This document shows positions 53,194-61,794 of a DNA stretch of 64,000 nucleotides, piece after piece. This DNA is from Spirosoma fluviale (GTDB lineage Bacteria; Bacteroidota; Bacteroidia; Cytophagales; Spirosomataceae): the NCBI GenBank assembly GCA_945901025.1, contig CAMDJW010000007.1, positions 54,786 to 118,785 on the forward strand. The letters are read 5' to 3'. The notes below the pieces were generated by a model. It searched no databases. It saw only the letters and a program-made list of their open reading frames with translations, and was not told the DNA's origin. The first letter of the stretch is position 1; every line of letters begins with the position of its first letter. Both the position numbers and the translations under genes were made by a program.

Positions 53194-55974
53194 ATGAAAG
53201 CAATCATTCTTTTTGGGGCTATGATATTAGGAGGGATTTGGACTTTTTTCCAAATGGGTTCTGGGCCAACTTATACCATCGATTACAGCACACAGGTCAA
53301 GCCCATTTTAAATAAAAACTGCATCGCTTGCCATGGTGGTGTAAAAAAGCAGGGTGGATTTAGTTTACTATTCCAAGAAGAGGCATTGGGTAAAACGAAG
53401 TCGGGCAAACCGGCCATCATTCCAGGCCAACCGGAAAACTCGAGTTTCATTCAACGCTTGCATGCTAAAAATCCAGAAGAAAAAATGCCTTATCAAAGGC
53501 CTTCATTGACTAAAGAAGAGGTCGAAATTTTAACTACATGGGTCAAAGAAGGTGCGCGCTGGGGGGAACACTGGGCATACCAACCGCTTAAAGAACCTGC
53601 TATTCCCAATGGCAATTGGTGGAGCAGAGCCCTCGCCTTCATCGGATTTAAATCCGGTTGGGAGTCAAATGAAATCGACTATTTTGTTGCCGCAGAACAA
53701 AAAAAACAAGGGTTAAGCCACGCCGAAAAAGCTTCTAAACCAGATCTATTACGCAGGCTTTATTTAGACCTAACTGGACTACCCCCCAAGCCGTCAGAAT
53801 ATCAAGAATTTGAGGCTGATGCGTCAAGCAATGCCTATGAAAAGCAAGTAGATAAATTATTGAAGTCTCAGCATTTTGGCGAAAAATGGGCATCGATGTG
53901 GATGGATTTGGCGCGTTATGCGGACACCAAAGGATATGAAAAAGACGATGCGCGGACCATTTGGAAATACCGTGATTATGTCATCACCGCCTTCAATCAA
54001 AATAAACCATACGACCTATTTTTAAAGGAGCAATTGGCCGGCGATCTTTTACCTAACCCCACGGAATCCGATTATGTTGCCACGGCTTTTCATCGGAATA
54101 CGACCAACAACGATGAGGGAGGAACGGAAGATGAGGAATTTAGAACTGCGGCTATTTTAGACCGAGTGAATACCACTTGGGAAGTGTTGCAGGGAACAAG
54201 TTTTGGTTGCGTTCAATGTCATTCACATCCTTACGATCCGATTCGTCATGAAGAATATTATAAGTTCATGGCCTATTTTAATAATTCGCGGGATGAGGAT
54301 ATCCCAGATGATTCCCCTAATTATCGCCATTTCAAGCAGCAAGACCAAGGAAAATTGGATAGTTTAAGGAACTATTTATTAACTCAGCCCAAGCAAATAC
54401 AGAGGGAGTGGACTCAAACTTTGCGTTTTGTAGAACCTAAAATTCATCCCCATTGGGCAGACCAATTTGTCAACGGGGCACTGGCAGATAACAAATATTT
54501 GGCCGTAAGAAATGGAGGATCTGTCCGATTTAAAGCCGTGCCATTAATGGGGAAAACAAGCTTAATGATCGCTTGTAAAAATTCTGGCCCTGCGCCTACC
54601 TATATTACGATTCGCCAAGGAACCAATACGGGACCGATTATTGCCCGCTTAAAAATAGACACAACCTTACAAGAAAAATATGCGAAACCTAAAGGCATAT
54701 GGGTAAAAGGTTGGGCTTATGCTTTCTATAAAATTCCTTCCTTAGCTGGAAAACAAGACTTAGTTTGGGAGTTTAAAAATTCGAAAACAAAGCCGGATCA
54801 AAACACCGTTTCGATCGGGTTTTGGATGATGATCCCCGAGGTACCGGCCCAATTAAAATCCACCGATTTTCAAAAAATTGCGTATCAAATTATTTCCGCA
54901 TCGCCTGAAACGACGACGCCAGTGATGCTAGAAAATCCCGTGGAATTTACTAGGCCTACCCGACTATTTAACCGAGGCTCGTGGCTAAATCAAGGCCAAG
55001 AAGTTACGCGTGGAATTCCTGCTTTATTCAGTAAAAAACCGGTTTCAAACCGATTAGAATTAGCGGAATGGATGGGTGGAAAAGAGAATCCCTTGACGGC
55101 AAGAGTCGCGGTGAATCGTTTTTGGGAACAATTGTTTGGAACTGGAATTGTGGAAACTTTAGAGGATATGGGAAGCCAAGGCCTGTCCCCCGTAAACCAA
55201 GGTTTATTGGATCATTTGGCTTATCAGTTTCAGTTTAGGTTCAAATACCAGCCAAAGGAATTGTTGAAATATATCGTGATGTCGGCGAGTTACCAACAAA
55301 GCTCCGTGGTTTCGGAAAAGATGCGTGAAAAAGATCCTTACAATCGCTACATCACTCGGGGCCCAAGAATCCGATTGAATCCAGAACAACTACGTGATCA
55401 GGCGCTGCTATGGTCCGGTTTATTAGCCACTAAATTAGGAGGGCCGAGTGTCATGCCTGACCAACCGGATGGCATTTGGAATGCGCCATATAGTGGCATG
55501 CAATGGAGAAAAAGTGATGGAGAAGACCAGTGGCGCCGATCGCTTTATACCTATTGGCGGAGAAGTAGTCCATATCCCACCATGGTTTCCTTTGATGCGG
55601 GAACTCGAGATGTTTGCCTCTCTAGGCGAATCAGGACGAATACGCCGATGCAGGCTTTGAACACCTTGAATGATCCGGTGTTTATGGAAGCATCCCAATT
55701 TTTTGCCAGAAAGTACCCAATAACCGGTGCGGAATTTATTAAAAAAGGCTATTTAGATTTATTTGGAAAGCCTATTTCCGAAACTAAATTGGCCAAATTA
55801 AATGCTTTTTATGCGAATATGCTCGCTTACTATTCAAAGAATAACAAAGAGACTTTGGCCTTTTTAAAACTTTGCCCTGATAACAATGTGCCTAAAGATC
55901 CCGCTATTTTAGTGGCTAAAACGTTGGTCGCAAATGCATTATTTAACATTGATGAAAGTATAAATAAACCATAA
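53194..55974 (+). CDS. Planctomycete-type cytochrome c, DUF1549 and DUF1553 protein
   Basis: 926 residues. An N-terminal membrane segment (about 2-20) anchors it outside. A PSCyt1 domain carries the haem motif CIACH at 43-47. DUF1549 (about 160-370) has LRRLYLDLTGLPPKPSEY and FGEKWASMWMDLARYADTKGYEKD, and VQCHSHPYDPI. A middle beta-rich region follows (about 420-600), then DUF1553 (about 640-900) with NPLTARVAVNRFWEQLFGTGIVETLEDMG and LNTLNDPVFMEASQFFARK. Also in VQCHSH only one Cys-His is seen, so there is one clear c-type haem. The family is very abundant in Planctomycetes; its biochemical role is not settled. Confidence 0.93.
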   Translation: MKAIILFGAMILGGIWTFFQMGSGPTYTIDYSTQVKPILNKNCIACHGGVKKQGGFSLLFQEEALGKTKSGKPAIIPGQPENSSFIQRLHAKNPEEKMPYQRPSLTKEEVEILTTWVKEGARWGEHWAYQPLKEPAIPNGNWWSRALAFIGFKSGWESNEIDYFVAAEQKKQGLSHAEKASKPDLLRRLYLDLTGLPPKPSEYQEFEADASSNAYEKQVDKLLKSQHFGEKWASMWMDLARYADTKGYEKDDARTIWKYRDYVITAFNQNKPYDLFLKEQLAGDLLPNPTESDYVATAFHRNTTNNDEGGTEDEEFRTAAILDRVNTTWEVLQGTSFGCVQCHSHPYDPIRHEEYYKFMAYFNNSRDEDIPDDSPNYRHFKQQDQGKLDSLRNYLLTQPKQIQREWTQTLRFVEPKIHPHWADQFVNGALADNKYLAVRNGGSVRFKAVPLMGKTSLMIACKNSGPAPTYITIRQGTNTGPIIARLKIDTTLQEKYAKPKGIWVKGWAYAFYKIPSLAGKQDLVWEFKNSKTKPDQNTVSIGFWMMIPEVPAQLKSTDFQKIAYQIISASPETTTPVMLENPVEFTRPTRLFNRGSWLNQGQEVTRGIPALFSKKPVSNRLELAEWMGGKENPLTARVAVNRFWEQLFGTGIVETLEDMGSQGLSPVNQGLLDHLAYQFQFRFKYQPKELLKYIVMSASYQQSSVVSEKMREKDPYNRYITRGPRIRLNPEQLRDQALLWSGLLATKLGGPSVMPDQPDGIWNAPYSGMQWRKSDGEDQWRRSLYTYWRRSSPYPTMVSFDAGTRDVCLSRRIRTNTPMQALNTLNDPVFMEASQFFARKYPITGAEFIKKGYLDLFGKPISETKLAKLNAFYANMLAYYSKNNKETLAFLKLCPDNNVPKDPAILVAKTLVANALFNIDESINKP

Positions 55975-56021
55975 TCAACATATTTGATTAATTTAGACCT
56001 TACAAATAAACCTAATTCATT

Positions 56022-57089
56022 ATGAACGAGCATTTACCGCGCAGAGACTTCTTGAAAACAAGTTCAGCGCTTATTGGCGGATCGCTTTTAACCTCAAACC
56101 CTATGAAAAAAATTGCCCCCAAAGCAGGAGAAATTGTCCTTGGACATGGAAATTTCAAATACAAAGTAGTACCCAATTGGGGTATATTAGACGCTGGTAA
56201 AAACCCAGTGAACGACTGCCATGAAATGGTGGAAGATGCGAAAGGCCGGTTGATTTTATTGACCAATGAAGTCAGAAACAACGTCATTATTTACGATAAA
56301 TCAGGTAAATTATTAGAGACTTGGGGACATTCGTACCCTGGCGCTCACGGCTTAACCATTTTAAATGAAGGGGGCGAGCAGTTTTTATTGATTTGTGACA
56401 ACACCCGTCACCAAGTAATCAAAACGGATTTAAAAGGAAAAGAGATTTTCAAAATTGAATACCCTAAGGAAACGGGTGTTTATGACCATCCGAATCAATT
56501 TGTTCCGACTGAAACCGCAGTCAATCCAAAGAACGGAGACATCTATGTAGCTGATGGCTACGGCGCGAATTACATCACACAGTATGACTCAAAAGGTCGC
56601 TATATTCGCCATTTTGGTGGAAAAACAAGTGAATATGCAGATGATAAATTCAATTGTTGCCATGGTGTATTAGTGGATACCCGTGATCCCAACAACTGGA
56701 CTTTGTTAATTACAGACCGAGTAAACAACAGCTTGAAAAGGTTCACGTTGGATGGCAAATTCATCACGCGTTACCACCTTCCAGGTTCATTTGTGTGTCG
56801 TCCTGTTTTACATGGCGACTACATTATTGCCGCTTGTTTTAGAAGCACGGATGGATCTTGGGCTGGCTCTGGATATGTACAAATTTTAGATAAAAACATG
56901 AAGGTGGTTTCTACCCCAGGTGGCTCAGAACCTATCTATAAAAATGGCGTTTTGCAAAGGCAATTTAAGGAGGATGAAAACAAAGTTTTTATCCATCCAC
57001 ATGATGTATATGCAGATTCTGACCATAATATTTATGTGCCTCAATGGGCATCTCAAAAAACGTATCCGATTAAATTAGAACGAATTTAG
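56022..57089 (+). CDS. Tat-exported NHL/6-bladed beta-propeller protein
   Basis: 355 residues. The Tat leader PRRDFLKTSSALIGGSLLTS is at 5-24. The rest shows repeated blades: RLILLTNEVRNNVIIYDKSGKLLETWG, FLLICDNTRHQVIKTDLKGKEIFKI, GDIYVADGYGANYITQYDSKGRYIRHFGG, TLLITDRVNNSLKRFTLDGKFITRY, and HNIYVPQWAS at the end. This resembles NHL-repeat propellers such as peptidylglycine lyases, but no catalytic set can be assigned. It lies 47 bases after the DUF1549 gene and 5 before the next, all one operon. Confidence 0.88.
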   Translation: MNEHLPRRDFLKTSSALIGGSLLTSNPMKKIAPKAGEIVLGHGNFKYKVVPNWGILDAGKNPVNDCHEMVEDAKGRLILLTNEVRNNVIIYDKSGKLLETWGHSYPGAHGLTILNEGGEQFLLICDNTRHQVIKTDLKGKEIFKIEYPKETGVYDHPNQFVPTETAVNPKNGDIYVADGYGANYITQYDSKGRYIRHFGGKTSEYADDKFNCCHGVLVDTRDPNNWTLLITDRVNNSLKRFTLDGKFITRYHLPGSFVCRPVLHGDYIIAACFRSTDGSWAGSGYVQILDKNMKVVSTPGGSEPIYKNGVLQRQFKEDENKVFIHPHDVYADSDHNIYVPQWASQKTYPIKLERI

Positions 57090-57094
57090 TTTAC

Positions 57095-58570
57095 ATGATT
57101 TTATTGGACGCTGGCCCATCGGATTGGGTATTGTTTTTTGGGCATTTTCATCCCGTACTCGTGCACTTGCCTATCGGGATGCTCGTGCTTGCCTTTATCA
57201 TGTACTTTTTTTCAAAAGAACAGAACGAGGGCTTGCGTCAAAAATCTGTTTCGACTATTTTTTTATGGGCTTCCTTGTTTGCCTTCATTTCGTGTGCTAT
57301 GGGTTATGCTTTGTCCCAAACAGGCGAATACGATGAAGATACCCTGTTTTTTCACCAATGGCTAGGCGTTGCTACCGGAGTTATTTCAGCCATGCTATCC
57401 TATATGGCTAAGTTTTGGTCGGATGAAAAAACGATGATGAAATTGTTTAAACCTGCCTTGTGGGTTTCGCTCATTTTAATCACGATCACGGGACATTTAG
57501 GCGGCAATTTAACGCATGGCTCGGATTATTTAACGGCCTATTTGCCTCAGCCGATTCGCGGTTGGGTGGGCATGGAAGCACGTGCAGAAGCCACCGAAGG
57601 AGGGAACATTATTCCAAAGATTGACAATATCCAACAAGCACTCGTGTACCAGCAATTAGTCCAACCGGTATTAAAACAAAAGTGTTGGTCTTGCCACAAT
57701 GCCGAAAAGCAAAAGGGAAAATTAAGGATGGATACGCCCGAGTTTTTAATGGCGGGCGGCGAAGATGGAGCCATCATTAAAGCAGGGATGCCACTGGAGA
57801 GTGAAATGATCAAAAGACTTTTAATGGATGCGAGTGAAGAGCATCACATGCCGCCTAAAGGGAAGACGCCGATGACGGAGGATGAGATTTTTGTTTTGCA
57901 GTGGTGGGTTCAGCATGGTGCTGATTTCAAGAAAAAAGTAGTGGCCATGCCGGCAGATGCTAAAATAAAAACAATCTTGGCCAAATATGCCTCTGGGAGT
58001 TCAAGCTCAGAACCTTATTTATCGCCCGTATTTAAAATGTCCATTTCGGAGGCGGATGAAGATGATTTAGCCAGCCTAAGAAAATTAGGATTGTTGGTTC
58101 ATCCAGCCGCAAAAGACCAAGCATTTATCGAAGTGAATGCAGTGAATGCGCACGGACTTGCCGATAAAGAATTATCTGAATTGTCGTCGATTCAAGACCA
58201 AATTGTCCGATTAAAATTAGGCCAAACCCAATTGACCGATAATTTCATGTCTCAAATAAGTGACATGCCATTATTAATCCAATTGGATTTAGATCACACT
58301 CAAGTTGGCGATAAAGGATTGACCGCCTTAGAGAATTTAAAATACTTAGAATCTGTCAATCTGTATGCAACGAAGGTTTCTGATGCGGGATTAATGAGCT
58401 TGGCCAAAATAAAATCGTTAAAAAGAGTGTACCTGTGGCAATCCAAAGTGACTGAGGCCGGAATAGCTAAATTGAAAAAGTTAAGACCAGGATTATTAGT
58501 CGATTTTGGCTTTAAAGGAAAATGGCCTTTGGAAATCGACACCGTTAAAGTAGAAGAAAAGACTAAATAG
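57095..58570 (+). CDS. Membrane DUF2231, cytochrome (PSCyt1) and leucine-rich-repeat fusion protein
   Basis: 491 residues. About four membrane helices at 10-160 in a DUF2231-like part (FGHFHPVLVHLPIGMLVLAFIMY, with the conserved His residues in HFHPVLVHLP, and HLGGNLTHGSDY). A c-type haem motif CWSCH lies at 197-201 in a PSCyt1 domain with HMPPKGKTPMTEDEI. A linker follows, then leucine-rich repeats at about 365-470 (MPLLIQLDLDHTQVGDKGLTAL, LESVNLYATKVSDAGLM, LKRVYLWQSKVTEAGIAKL). It may be the membrane haem anchor that takes electrons from the exported enzymes. Last gene of the run. Confidence 0.9.
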   Translation: MILLDAGPSDWVLFFGHFHPVLVHLPIGMLVLAFIMYFFSKEQNEGLRQKSVSTIFLWASLFAFISCAMGYALSQTGEYDEDTLFFHQWLGVATGVISAMLSYMAKFWSDEKTMMKLFKPALWVSLILITITGHLGGNLTHGSDYLTAYLPQPIRGWVGMEARAEATEGGNIIPKIDNIQQALVYQQLVQPVLKQKCWSCHNAEKQKGKLRMDTPEFLMAGGEDGAIIKAGMPLESEMIKRLLMDASEEHHMPPKGKTPMTEDEIFVLQWWVQHGADFKKKVVAMPADAKIKTILAKYASGSSSSEPYLSPVFKMSISEADEDDLASLRKLGLLVHPAAKDQAFIEVNAVNAHGLADKELSELSSIQDQIVRLKLGQTQLTDNFMSQISDMPLLIQLDLDHTQVGDKGLTALENLKYLESVNLYATKVSDAGLMSLAKIKSLKRVYLWQSKVTEAGIAKLKKLRPGLLVDFGFKGKWPLEIDTVKVEEKTK

Positions 58571-58686
58571 TACGCATTATTTAGGGCAAAATCCTCGTCA
58601 GAAAATTCAATCGATTCTTGCGTACTTGGGATTTAATACTTCTTATTATTTGACAAAACTCCAACAAATTGTTTAGACTTAAAATC

Positions 58687-60162
58687 ATGAAAAACCCCGT
58701 TCTCAACCTATTGGTTTTATGCATATTGTCTCTGACCATAAACAATATGCTGGGCCAAGTTATTTCACAAACAAAGTCTAAAACTGCTTTATCAAAAAAC
58801 GTAATTATCCTTTATAGTGACGATCAAACGTTTCGAACGATTCAGGCCTTAGGGAACAAAGAAATCAGCACGCCTAATTTGGATAAGTTGGTGAAGAGCG
58901 GCCTAACATTCCAACAAGCACACGTGATGGGTGGACATCAAGGAGCAGTTTGTATTCCCTCAAGGGCCATGTTGATGACGGGTCGATATGTTAATCGATT
59001 GCCAGGCGATGGAAATGTAATCCCCGATAGCTTGGTTAGTCTACCCGAAATTTTGCGCCAAAAAGGCTATACCACTTTTCACACTGGGAAATGGCATAGT
59101 GATAAAAATTCCTATGCACGTATGTTTTCAAAGGCCGACCATATCTTTTTTGGTGGCATGCACTTTCCCAAGGAAGGTGGACAAGAACATCCTCGAGTGA
59201 ATCACTTTGACCCTACTGGTAAATATCCAGTAGAGAAAAGCTTCTTAAGTGAAACCTATAGTTCGTATTTATATGCGCAGACAGCCATTGATTTTTTAAG
59301 TAGTCAAGAAGCAAAAGAGAACCCTTTTTTCTGCTATGTAGCCTTTACTTCGCCACATGATCCGCGTACACCTACGGAGAAATATGCGAAGAAATATGAT
59401 CCGTCAAAAATTTCTTTGCCGCCTAATTTCCTGCCGGAGCATCCCTTTAACAATGGAGATTTAAATGTCCGCGATGAGCAGTTATTGCCGCATCCGAGAA
59501 CCGAAAAAGCTATTAAAACAGATATTGCTGCGTATTATGGCATGATCTCGGAGCTCGACGAGCAGATTGGACGAATCCTATCGACGCTGGAAAAAGAAGG
59601 ATTATTACAAAATACCTTGATTGTTTTTGCGGGAGATAATGGCTTGGCGATGGGCCAACATGGCCTCTTGGGAAAGCAAAATTTATATGAGCATAGCATA
59701 CGCGTTCCCATGATTTTTTCTGGTCCTGGGATACCTAAAAATGTGCGCAATAACTCCTTTGTTTATTTGAGCGATATTGCACCTACGATTTATGATTATT
59801 TGAAAATCAAAGCCCCCAAAACCGTAGAGGCAAAAAGTTTACAGGCGATTATTCGTAATCCAACGAAAGCTGTAAGAGAGCAAATTTATAATGTGTATGG
59901 GCATTGGAGCAGGAGTTTAAAAACGAAAGATGGCTACAAATTGATTTTGTATAATGTGGATGGCGTATTGACGAGCCAACTATTTAACCTGAAAACCGAT
60001 CCCTGGGAAAAGCATAATTTGGCACAAGATAAAAGCCAACAAAGGAGGATTTTATCCATGCGTGAACGTTTGAAAAAGGAGATGTTGGAAAAGCACGATA
60101 ACCTCCACATTGACCTTCCTGACTGGGGAAGGACTGCGAAGCAAAAGTCGTCGGGCAGTTAA
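58687..60162 (+). CDS. Sulfatase, Cys-type, secreted
   Basis: 491 residues from ATG 58687 (MKNPVLNLL); a TTG further upstream is less likely. Signal peptide at about 1-23. The formylglycine motif is CIPSR at 89-93 (GAVCIPSRAMLMTGRY). The metal ligands begin with YSDDQTFR near 43-50; FHTGKWH and FAGDNGLAMGQHGLLGKQNLYEHSIRVP also follow the family order. A CxPSR motif needs the anaerobic maturase or the aerobic FGE. It probably desulfates a sulfated glycan. Its stop codon overlaps that of the next sulfatase in TTAA. Confidence 0.94.
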   Translation: MKNPVLNLLVLCILSLTINNMLGQVISQTKSKTALSKNVIILYSDDQTFRTIQALGNKEISTPNLDKLVKSGLTFQQAHVMGGHQGAVCIPSRAMLMTGRYVNRLPGDGNVIPDSLVSLPEILRQKGYTTFHTGKWHSDKNSYARMFSKADHIFFGGMHFPKEGGQEHPRVNHFDPTGKYPVEKSFLSETYSSYLYAQTAIDFLSSQEAKENPFFCYVAFTSPHDPRTPTEKYAKKYDPSKISLPPNFLPEHPFNNGDLNVRDEQLLPHPRTEKAIKTDIAAYYGMISELDEQIGRILSTLEKEGLLQNTLIVFAGDNGLAMGQHGLLGKQNLYEHSIRVPMIFSGPGIPKNVRNNSFVYLSDIAPTIYDYLKIKAPKTVEAKSLQAIIRNPTKAVREQIYNVYGHWSRSLKTKDGYKLILYNVDGVLTSQLFNLKTDPWEKHNLAQDKSQQRRILSMRERLKKEMLEKHDNLHIDLPDWGRTAKQKSSGS

Positions 60163-61772
60163 TTTTTCATCCGTATTTCTGAGGGCACATAACCGATTCG
60201 ATGGCTCATCACATAAAGTGAATCTCCAGGATTAATCGGAAACGGTTGTGTATAAACTTTCCACGTTTCTTTCGCATTTTTTCTAAACCCAATGGAAGCA
60301 CCGACGGTTGGACAAGATAATTGGGCTGTCCCATTCGCAATGGAAACGTTGGACTTTTCTGTTTTAGGTGGATTTGGCTCCCCATTCCACCATTCCTTGA
60401 TCATCTCTAATTCTGGTTTTGCACCTAAGTCGCCATATTGTTTGATCCAGGCTAAATGCTTCCCTCTCAGTTCGATTAATTTATCTTTATAGGTGGGGTT
60501 ATTGGCCAAATTATTAAATTCATGTGGATCATTTTGGGTGTCAAAAAGTTCCTCCAATGCCTTCGTAGGCCTAAACCATTTCATCTGCGTTTCACTCAAT
60601 TTTCCTGCATCTTTTAGGGCTAACATGTGCTTCATCAAAGGATTTTGAAGTCGGTATTTAATGTTTTGATAATATGATTTTTCGGGCATATAATTGCGGA
60701 TGTACTTAAATCGGCCATCACTGACGGCACGAACCCGGTCATATTCGGAATCCATTCGATCACGAGCTGCATAAATATATTGCCGTTTTGTTTTCGCTTT
60801 TTGGCTCCCCAAAAATGCTTGGCCGTGGATGGTTTTAGGTAGAGTTACTCCGGCCAAGGAAAGGACGGTAGCCCCAAAATCAACAAAACTAATCAATTGA
60901 TTATCTACTTTCCCTTTGGGCAAATTAGGTGCCTTGATCAGCAAAGGGACTTTCAAACCTCTTTGGGATAACTCACGCTTTACAAATGGCATTCCATCCC
61001 CATGATCACTGTAAAAAAAGATGATACTTTCTTCATACAATCCATCCTCCTTTAATTGGTTGATAATCTCGCCGACTTGTTGGTCCATCACCATCACATT
61101 TGTCAAAAAACGAGCCATGGTTTTACGACTCACCGAATCATCTGGATAAAATGGCGGCACCATGACGTCTTTGGGATTAACCAGAAGAGGCTGTTTTTCG
61201 CGCACCCATACTTGGGATTCATGCGTGGTCTCTATGTTGAAGACTGAGAAGAAAGGCTGATTTTTATCTGGGCGTTTACGCCAATGAGCCTTCTTGCTAC
61301 TCTCGTCCCATGCGGTTATAGGTGCGTCAAATTGGTAATCTTGTTTGGCGTTATTGGTGCAATAATATCCAGCCATTCGCAAGTATTCTGAAAAGCATTT
61401 AACGCCGGCAGGGATGACGGCCGAATAAGGCTTTAGGCCTTTAGGATAATCATCTAATGCGTTGGCCGAAAGACCTAATGTCCGCATGTTATGTCCGCCA
61501 ATAGCTGTTTGGTAATTGCCTGTAATCAGCGCACACCGACTAGGCGCACATACTCCGGCGGTCGAATATACTTGGGTGTAGCGAACGGCTTCTTTGGCTA
61601 ATTGGTCTAAAACAGGGGTTTTCGCTACTTTCTCTCCATAAGACCCCAGGTGAGGAGACATGTCTTCGCACACGATCCAAACAATGTTGGGTTTTTTGAC
61701 TGGATTTTGTGGATTTGCAAATAGCCCGGATAAGGGAAAAAGAGAACAAAAAATTATGAGTATATTTCGCAT
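60159..61772 (-). CDS. Sulfatase, Cys-type, secreted (second)
   Basis: 537 residues with a signal peptide (about 1-20). The formylglycine motif is CAPSRC at 75-80 (Cys75 modified). First metal site IVCEDMSPHLGSYG at 33-46, then FYSDHGDGMPFVKRELSQRGLKVP. It differs strongly from the sulfatase it converges with, so it is probably specific for another position or sugar. It is divergent from the glycosidase-like gene at 61795 with only 22 bases between the two start codons. Confidence 0.94.
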   Translation of the reverse strand: MRNILIIFCSLFPLSGLFANPQNPVKKPNIVWIVCEDMSPHLGSYGEKVAKTPVLDQLAKEAVRYTQVYSTAGVCAPSRCALITGNYQTAIGGHNMRTLGLSANALDDYPKGLKPYSAVIPAGVKCFSEYLRMAGYYCTNNAKQDYQFDAPITAWDESSKKAHWRKRPDKNQPFFSVFNIETTHESQVWVREKQPLLVNPKDVMVPPFYPDDSVSRKTMARFLTNVMVMDQQVGEIINQLKEDGLYEESIIFFYSDHGDGMPFVKRELSQRGLKVPLLIKAPNLPKGKVDNQLISFVDFGATVLSLAGVTLPKTIHGQAFLGSQKAKTKRQYIYAARDRMDSEYDRVRAVSDGRFKYIRNYMPEKSYYQNIKYRLQNPLMKHMLALKDAGKLSETQMKWFRPTKALEELFDTQNDPHEFNNLANNPTYKDKLIELRGKHLAWIKQYGDLGAKPELEMIKEWWNGEPNPPKTEKSNVSIANGTAQLSCPTVGASIGFRKNAKETWKVYTQPFPINPGDSLYVMSHRIGYVPSEIRMKN

Positions 61773-61794
61773 GATTTAAACCTATTTTGACACA

